The notes under the pieces: generated by a model
What the model was told of the DNA's origin: nothing
What the model saw: only the letters and a program-made list of their open reading frames with translations
The model's database searches: none
Translations under genes and position numbers: made by a program
Part shown: positions 56,310 through 64,000 of the stretch, in pieces
Layout: the number at the start of each line of letters is the position of its first letter
Position numbering within the stretch: the first letter of the stretch is position 1
NCBI RefSeq assembly: GCF_032118995.1
Contig: NC_092661.1
Coordinates: 20,059,006 to 20,123,005, forward strand
Direction of reading: 5' to 3'
Length of the DNA stretch: 64,000 nucleotides
From: Asterias amurensis
Taxonomy: Eukaryota > Echinodermata > Asteroidea > Forcipulatida > Asteriidae

Positions 56310-59300
56310 AAATCGATGTCATATGGAAGCCAGAGCGGTGCTGTAAAGATTTGTAAAATATGAAGTTTTCTAAAACGAGAGAGTATGTGAGTGAACACAT
56401 AAAGTGACTTAACTCAATGTCCCCCCCCCCCCCCCCCCCCCCCCCACTGATTGTTACTAGCCAATATCAATTTATTTTTCCAAAGAGATTTGTAAATATT
56501 CAGCAAGTCTTGCTTGGTTTCTATCCGAGGAAACCAATGCAGTGCTGAGGTTTTAATGCTTGTATCCCCAGCATGGACTTCTTCTAATTGTCCTAATTCA
56601 CCCGATGTCATAGTCTAAGCTGCGCCATAATGGGAGTCAATGTCACTGTGTGAAAACAGTGTAGTGCAACAGTTACTATAATTTGTACTCCCAAAACGGC
56701 CTGCCTGGCAGACAGTATTTGTGTTTGTGGTTGGTGTAGAGGGTTAATATACACATGTACATTTAAGATGTTTTGTTAAAGGGTCATATATTGTTAACTC
56801 CTCCAAGAGTCAACTACCCAAAAAACTTCCTTGATGAGAAGCACTGCAGCTGTAGATAACTAGTTTGAGAAAGGATTCCCTTTGAAGATGGTTCCACCTA
56901 AAAATATTTGATTTGAGGAACGATTCCTGCATGAATCACGACTCAAATTTCTGAAGTTTAGTGTCCAGTTTTGAATGGTGCTGCCACAGAGATGCAAGAT
57001 GGGCTTAACGTAGATGGATTGGACCTTGATTTGAAAATACTGCGACGGTTATTTCTGTTATCTCAGCAAGCAGATACTGCAATGGGCTGAATCTTTCGCA
57101 TGTGACTTTTAGCTTACCTGTCTTTATAATGTTGCTTATAAATCAGCATAGCATTGACAAAAACCAATCTATGACCCTCCCTTTAACAGTGTCCAGATTA
57201 ACTACTCTACATTGGGTCACTTTATAGGGTTTCTCACTGCTCAAGGAGCATGAATTACTGTATTTATACTAAAACTTAGCTGTAAAATCAACATGCAGAG
57301 CTAACCAACACATAATGACACTGATTAGTGCAATTGTATATTTTACCTTTCAAAGAAAACTTCATTAAAATCTGTTGATGTTGCATACGAACTTTGGTAG
57401 AATTTCTTCCGTTTTTAATATCTGAAAATATTTTGTGGAGATACGTCATAGGCGTGCATCTGACTGAGGGGGAAACCTTCCGAAATGAAATCGCATTTGA
57501 TTTTACAAAATAAGAAAAGTGTTGAAAGTTCTTAAACCCTCTTACTGTGTGACCAATCAATATCATCTACTTTGGTTTGGAAAGATTGATGCACAATGCC
57601 AGCCTGCAATATTTCATGTGGTGAATGCACCTTCACAGTACACAGTCAACCCTCCTACTGTGTGACCATTCAATATCATCCAGTGTGGTTTAGAAAGATT
57701 TATGCACAATGCCATTCTGCTAAGTACATGCTGTGTTTAGAATCAGCCAATGCGCAATCATCTGCTGACCTCTGCACGAGGGCGCCCTACTACAGTAACG
57801 TCATGTGTATAAGGTCTATTTATTCTATTTGAATGCACACAATGTTTTCTATTATACGATTTTGCACCCTCTTGGGTTTTGCTTTCTGAGGTTCTTGAAG
57901 GTTAGGATTAATAAATAATGTACATGTATAAATGCCTCCTTAAAAACATTTGCTTTTTCAATGAAAATAAAATAACGCTTTGTTCTAGTCATTCACAAAT
58001 TGTTTAGGATAATGAGCACATGCATATTCATGCCATCAGCTAAAAGTTTGTACTACTTAAAGATCTTGTACCTTGGGCTCTTTAAGTGTACTTCAAAAAT
58101 ACAAGAAATATTTCTCTGTATTAGAAAACATTGCGGACTGTCAATGTGATGCCGAGGATATGATGTGTTCTAAAAAGTTTGCGTTTACTTTATGGATTCA
58201 GTTGTGTATTGGCCGTCTTGTGCCATCCAAACAACTCCACTGTTCTATGGTGTCGACTGTATGCATTTTCAAAGTCTTTTATGTACAGAGGTTATTGAGG
58301 CATTAACTAGAATGCTATTTCTTTGGTTTAACCATGGAGGAAGGAGTAACCACATTGTTTTAAGCCTACTTGGCAAAGACATGTTTGAGGCTGGTGTATG
58401 ACTGAGGAATGAATTGTCAGTACAAACCACAGTACCTACATCCCTGTGTTGCAGTCACTCTGTGGACATTCCTTTGTTCTATACACTGATGGAAAATCAT
58501 ATTCTTCAACACTGGGTAAGTCCACAAAGTGATACAAAACTCTGCCTAATGTGGACTTCTTTTGTTCTCCACACATCATGCTTATCCATGTATACTAATT
58601 ATGCGTGTAGTTAAAAGATTTCTGTGACACACAGGAAAGACCAACTCGCTATGTATACAAAAACTTGGATACAGCCACGCAGCTTCAAATCGCAGGCCAT
58701 GTAAGGACTCTGGTCAAGTTACATGCCTAGCTCTTAGACGAAATCAATCATGTTTTATTCATCGTTGCATCATATTATCAAAGCTTCCAGTTAGTTAAAT
58801 CAACATGCTCTCATTTAGATTTTCATGCATCTTACTCTAAAACATTTCAGAGAACAATTTTATATTTCTGCAGGTGTACAGTCTAGTGTGTTATCAAGTT
58901 GTCTTGTTTTAGGATTAGAGATTAGAAAAAAAGATGTCTGTGGGGTTAGGTAAAATCACGGCAAACCTCTTTCTACATACCTGGCATGGTAGTAAATACC
59001 ATAGGTTAACGCCTCCGTTTTCAAATAAAATTTCTCTTTTGATTGATTGTAAAGTTAAATGAAATGCTAGTAACAAATTTGTAACAAAACTGGTTGTAGG
59101 TTGAAAAAAAGAAAAAGTAATTTGTCAACGTGAAAAGTGTTGTGTTAAAGATGTTAAGTTAACTCGTAAGATAGCGTTTATTTTGGTACGCAAGATTGAA
59201 AATGTATTGAAAATTGCTACAAAATTACAAATATTGATGGATTTTGGACAGTAATAAGATTTTTGGAATGATGTATCTTTTTGTTTAGATAGAAAAATAA

Positions 59301-59544
59301 CCTACAATTTGATGTCATTTGAAATACTGTTTATTTTTCCTGTCCATTAAAACTTTGGGCACCCAACCTCGCCACCTGTAGTGAACACCTCACTCATTGT
59401 TTGTCAATATCAACACCTTGCTGTGAAGATTTGCCACACAAGTACTCATACACAAATGTTCATTTTGTGTCATTTATGTCTTTTCCTTCATCTCTATGTA
59501 TCAAAAATTCACGATTTTGATGTGGTGTTATTATTATATATTTC
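56310..59544. other. Gene-poor region after eIF1A
   Basis: A very long poly-C tract lies at 56421-56446. Probable eIF1A 3' UTR for an unknown distance. 57530-57600 and 57645-57712 are partial duplicates (CTGTGTGACCA, AATATCATC, GATT.ATGCACAATGCCA). Short open frames show no domains. Confidence 0.45.
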
Positions 59545-59862
59545 TGGCAATGAAATTGAGGATGTGTCATAGGTGAACTGGATCACTATTGCTCGTAAGC
59601 CTGAGAAAACAAAGGTGCTTGCTATGTGAACCGGAAACATAAGGGAACCCCTATTCTTCCACGATAATTGTTCTGAGTTCTCCTAAATTCACTACTAATT
59701 CTCGAGCACAGGACCTATGGTTTAATGTCCCATCCGATGAAATAAATTATCTTGCCCAAAGACACAAGTGTCAAGATTGGGACTCAAACCCACACTCAGC
59801 AGATCAGAAATACCAGAGCTTGAGTCCGTTGCTTTTAACCACTGCTCAGCCATGACACATCA
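59545..59862 (-). mobile_element. tRNA-derived SINE, full length
   Basis: Minus strand: A-box TGGCTGAGCAGTGG, B-box-like GGTTTGAGTCC, then the body with GGGACATTAAACC and ATAGGGGTTCC, ending TTTCATTGCCAGAAAT. Same order as the copy at 5701-6170 on the plus strand, so it can serve as the family reference here. Confidence 0.7.
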
Positions 59863-60715
59863 AGAAATTGTACGAGTGCTGCGTTCTTGTCAGTTTACAA
59901 AAATATTGCTTCAACTCTGTATGAGAAAATAGATTGTAGTAATAATATTTGAAACTTGGATTTTTCAAGAAAAGTGTTTTGGGAAAGAATGCAGTCTTAA
60001 TATCTAGAGCTATGTCTTGAGTATCTTCATTTATTCTTGTTTTATTTTCTAAGATGTAAAACAATTGCTAGCAAAGGTGACATGGTTACTATTGTGAGAA
60101 ACATTCAAGAAAATGTACGAATAAACAATTTATTTCTGCTTCTTAAATTTATGGATTTGTTATCCTTTTTGCTTCTTCAAGTTACACTGTATTTATGAAT
60201 TTCTTGGGAATAGTATTTACTTTGCTGTGTGTTGTTCTTGTAAGAACTTGTCCTGCTGTTGTTACTACTGCCGAAGGTAAATTCTGAAAACAAGAAGACT
60301 ACTCATTTCTAAAAAGAGCTTGTCCTGATGTTTACCTACTACCTCAAGAGTTCTACTTTCACTGTAGTGACTAGGGAACCAATGGACTGTCTTCACTGAA
60401 TAGCAGTGGACTCAACTTGCCTGCTCTAGTTATCGTACAGAGACTGAACGGCGAATAATTAAATATAAATTAATCCAAAACAGCAACGTTGTGAAATGTT
60501 TACTTTGAGATGCAAATACTGACACTTCACACCAATTTATAGAAACTTGTAAAAAAGAAATTTATTTCACTCGGGTTTTCAGAGAACAAAGAGTAGAAAA
60601 CGTGTTAGTTATAGTACATATAATCAAAATGGTTCAAGACAACACTGGTTCAGACATTTTTAAAATCTTTCAACTCAATGAAGAAAGATTTTAGAGGGAA
60701 CAGGTTAATACCTAA
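59863..60715. other. Spacer
   Basis: A 30-bp similar pair at ~60240 and ~60320 (AGAACTTGTCCTGCTGTT, AAGAGCTTGTCCTGATGTT). Nothing else. Confidence 0.4.
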
Positions 60716-61109
60716 GGCCCAGTTATGGGGTAATAGAACAACATGGTTAGGTGCTTAGATGATGCAATGTTTAAAAGCACCTGATAAAAAGCCTACTATT
60801 AATATTTTCAGAGATCATGTAGAACAGTGCAATCGGCAAATCATTTGTAAGAGTTTGTCGTCAACACAAAGCCTGTAAGCAGACACTTTCTGCTTACTAA
60901 GCAGCCATTAGCATAATTCCTATCTCATAAACACTGCTAACCATAATCAAAGTAAAAGGCACGCTAGCTTGTTAGCAGTTCTTGTAAGCAGATGAGAGAT
61001 GCAGTTATGCAAATGTTGATCAATATGAAATAAACTTTTACTTAAGCATGTTTTTTAATAAGCACCAAAGTTTGCTGACCATTTAGCAGCTTTATGAAAT
61101 TGGGCCCAT
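60716..61109. mobile_element. Foldback element (GGGCCCAATTTCAT family), about 394 bp
   Basis: The right end ATTTAGCAGCTTTATGAAAT TGGGCCC matches the right end at 10374. The left end (AAGGCCCAGTT) is weaker. The inside is rich in AAGCAGAC, GTTAGCAG and AGCATAA motifs in both directions. Non-coding. Confidence 0.6.
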
Positions 61110-61321
61110 TTGCAACCAAGGTGAGATGTCAAATCGTATATTGTAGATGCCAAGTCTGAAGATTTATACCAAAGTTAGGTGACTTTGGCTGTTGCTTGTG
61201 GCTGCAGCTAAAATATTGAAGAATAGGGTTTGCTTTTCAACTGGTAACATTAACATGTCTAGTAACCCTGACTCCATTCCCAGATGACAGCCTAATTAAC
61301 CATGGTTGGATTAACTTTTTT

Positions 61322-62618
61322 TTATCGAATCCGATCCCATCTCCAGACTGTACTGTCGTCACTCACACCAATAATAACGGATCCATCTCGAGATATACTC
61401 GTCTGTCTGATTGCAGATAAACACTTGGGATGAGTCAGCTTTGTGCATCTGTCAATGAGAAAAAACAAGACACTAGTTAGTCAAGATGTTGGACCATGCA
61501 ACAATCAAGAAACTTCAGAGTAGGAGTTGTTGGCTATAATAGCAAGGGAGTTGTGGGTTCAAATCCAACCCGAGTAATATGCATGTGATTTTGTTTCACA
61601 GAGCTCGGGAAAGTACTGAGTATACAGTGCTAACGCAAATCGATGTCTATGGGTAAAACAAAAATCAGTATTCTTTATCCCGATGCAAACTTCCATCTAT
61701 TAAAAGGGATTTATGCAAAGAAAAAGTATAGAAATCGAAAAATGAAAAAGAAAAGCCCAAATTTATTGGCTTACCTTGCTTTACTTGGCTCTTCTACATC
61801 CAGATCCCAAACATAAAGTTTACCAACTTGATTACCAAGAGCTAAGATCTGAAATAAAAATATAATAATAAGAATTATACTGGGTTCATAAATAGCGCTT
61901 GATCAAATCCCTAGGAGGTGTATTGAAGCACATTCAACAGCCACTGCCAGAAACACAGAATAGAGAACCTACAGCTTAATGTCTCATCTGAAGGAAAAAG
62001 CAATAATGGTTAAGTGTCTTGCTGAAGAACACAAGATTAGACATGCCAGAATACAAAATAAATGAAGAAACACTTAGCCTGGCACCTTGCTTACCTTCTG
62101 TGCGTAATCCATACTGAAGCGCATAAACCAGATGTCGCATTGGGCGTATTCAAACTTGTGTAGTACGGTGACGCGTGATGGAGATGACTTTGTTATGGTG
62201 TCCAATGGGTCCGAGATGAGACCGGGTTTCCAGCAGGCTATGCAGTTCTCACATGACTTAAAGAATAAGAAAAACATATAACAAAGTCAGACCAGTCAAA
62301 TTCATAAACAAAAAGCCTAGCTGAGCACATGTAAACAGAAATGGAACACAAATGCTGAGCTATTGGGGTTTTTCTCCCACATCTATAACTGATATTTCTT
62401 TTTACTATCTTCTCTACACAGATATCTTCAGGTCAACGGGTGACAGTTCTAGAAACTTTTAAGGGTCCCATTCCTAGAAAGATATATAAATAATAACAAT
62501 AAAAAACCTTACCTTGGACAGGACAAATTCTCCCAACCATCGCACACAATCGACGTAGTTCCGATGTATATCTCTCGTTGAGAAGTCTGGCGTATTAACA
62601 TGGACAGTCCTGAATGGC
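61322..62618 (-). CDS. EED: EED, WD40 subunit of Polycomb PRC2 (3' end)
   Basis: Chromatin protein that binds H3K27me3 and activates EZH2. Four exons on the minus strand: 62618-62513, 62256-62095, 61848-61775 and 61448-61322, in phase, giving 155 C-terminal residues (human EED has 441). Recognised by [20 protein letters not shown], then [53 protein letters not shown] and the end [12 protein letters not shown]. These are the last WD blades of the propeller. The 5' exons lie beyond 64000 or in the repeat-rich part and were not seen. The stop TAA is at 61322-61324. The intron upstream of these exons carries a 21-bp array (62840-63850). Confidence 0.94.
61532..61590 (+). mobile_element. tRNA-like SINE fragment in an EED intron
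   Basis: TTGTGGGTTCAAATCCAACC followed by CGAGTAATATGC, a B-box context. Very short. Confidence 0.35.
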
Positions 62619-62839
62619 CTAGTAAACAAAAACAATACAAGTACAAATATTGTTTAATGGTGAATTTAATAATGTGGAAAAGTATTTACAGTTTAATTTG
62701 GTAATTTTTTTTAAATCCATCATAATGTTATGGTAAAATGTCACATGGTTCAACACCCGAACTTGTGGAATAAATTGGATTTACAACAATGTATCTTGCT
62801 AAGAATAGCTCAGGCCTGATACTTCATGTAGGTCATTGC

Positions 62840-63850
62840 CTTCATGCCCCTGGTCATTGCCTCCATAACCCTGGTCATTGCCTCATTGCACCCCCCCCCC
62901 CCCCCCGGTCATTGCCTTCATGCCCCTGGTCATTGCCTCCATGCCACCAGTCATTGCCTCCATGCCCCTGGTCATTGCCTCCATGCCACCAGTCATTGCC
63001 TCCATGCCCCGGTCATTGCCTCCATGCCACCAGTCTTTGCCTCCATGCCACCAGTCTTTGCCTCCATGCCCCTGGTCATTGCCTCCATGCCACCAGTCAT
63101 TGCCTCCATGCCCCTGGTCATTGCCTCCATGCCACCAGTCATTGCCTCCATGCCCCGGTCATTGCCTCCATGCCCCTGGTCATTGCCTCCATGCCCCTGG
63201 TCATTGCCTCCATGCCACCAGTCTTTGCCTCCATGCCACCAGTCTTTGCCTCCATGCCACCAGTCTTTGCCTCCATGCCCCTGGTCATTGCCTCCATGCC
63301 ACCAGTCATTGCCTCCATGCCCCTGGTCATTGCCTCCATGCCACCAGTCATTGCCTCCATGCCCCGGTCATTGCCTCCATGCCCCTGGTCATTGCCTCCA
63401 TGCCCCTGGTCATTGCCTCCATGCCACCAGTCTTTGCCTCCATGCCACCAGTCTTTGCCTCCATGCCCCTGGTCATTGCCTCCATGCACTCGGTCATTGC
63501 CTTCATGCCCCCTGGTCATTGCCTCCATAACCCTGGTCATTGCCTCCATGCCCCCCTGGTCATTGCCTCATTGCACCCCCCAGTCTTTGCCTCCATGCCC
63601 CCCTGGTCATTGCCTCATTGCACCCCCCCCCAGTCTTTGCCTCCATGCACCCGGTCATTGCCTTCATGCCCCCTGGTCATTGCCTCCATAACCCTGGTCA
63701 TTGCCTCCATGCCCCCCTGGTCATTGCCTCATTGCACCCCCCCCCCCCCAGTCTTTGCCTCCATGCACCCGGTCATTGCCTTCATGCCCCCTGGTCTTTG
63801 CCTCCATACCCCAATGGTCATTGCTCATTGCTTCCTGGTTGTGGACTTGA
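62840..63850. repeat. 21-bp tandem array in an EED intron
   Basis: Degenerate units of TCATTGCCTCCATGCCACCAG type, mixing three endings (CCCTGG, CACCAG, CCCGG), with C runs at 62889-62906, 63628-63637 and 63737-63750. Higher-order copies are visible (for example 63013-63180 resembles 63208-63420). Length multiples of three keep all plus-strand frames open; these open frames (for instance 62789-63873) are not genes. Confidence 0.95.
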
Positions 63851-64000
63851 TGCCCCTTGAAATGTTCCTGTAGAAATGTACTTTTCCCTCATTAAGGTGT
63901 CGTTTACAAGGGAAAAACTGCTGTGTCCTAATTACAATATCAGGCATACAGTAGCTATGGCCATGCAGTGTTTATCTATAATTCAAAGCAACAAAGAATG
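63851..64000. other. Right edge
   Basis: Unique sequence, presumably EED intron. Nothing recognised. Confidence 0.4.

Noticed and set aside
62789..63873. 300-residue cysteine-, histidine- and proline-rich proteins
   Set aside because: Produced by the 21-bp repeat; all three plus-strand frames are open.

Overview
This window is nuclear DNA from an animal, most likely a marine deuterostome and probably an echinoderm. The coding genes are split by GT-AG introns, and the proteins (ATM, EED, eIF1A, a CYP2-clan P450, SLC16-type transporters) are clearly metazoan. The intergenic DNA is AT-rich and full of tRNA-derived SINEs, foldback elements and minisatellites. The echinoderm assignment is inference from the general look of the repeats and proteins; no search was run. 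Exons were assembled by hand from reading-frame continuity, splice dinucleotides and recalled family sequences.

Layout: 945-11532 (+) is the 3' third of an ATM kinase gene (end of FAT, PI3K-like kinase, FATC). 14547-17618 (-) is a complete five-exon CYP2-like P450, tail to tail with ATM. 19205-19297 (+) is an orphan first-exon candidate. 22056-24623 (-) is a small secreted CAP-domain (CRISP/PR-1) gene. 25-31 kb is repeat-rich with no gene I can support. 31399-34696 and 37794-44749 (both -) are two tandem four-exon monocarboxylate-transporter-like (SLC16) genes; a single-exon C-type lectin plus PAN gene (41464-42264, +) sits inside intron 1 of the second. 45.8-46.8 kb is a 5'-truncated non-LTR retrotransposon. 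48940-56309 (+) is eIF1A, with large foldback elements in two introns. 56.3-61.3 kb has no supported gene. 61322-62618 (-) is the 3' end of EED, the Polycomb PRC2 WD40 subunit, which continues past the right edge.

The most striking feature is a recurrent pattern: tandem arrays whose unit is a piece of exon plus its splice site. It occurs three times in ATM (603-944, 2740-3692, 8280-10170), once at the 3' end of CAP exon 2 (23317-23680), and once over the stop codon and 3' UTR of the second transporter (37310-37812). In the ATM kinase array most of 19 extra copies carry both a plausible acceptor and a donor around a 60-nt, phase-matched, stop-free segment that encodes part of the kinase activation region. 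Intronic minisatellites also sit within tens of bases of exons in ATM and eIF1A.

The genes are unrelated housekeeping, signalling, metabolic and secreted functions. They do not form a pathway; what they share is the repeat behaviour.
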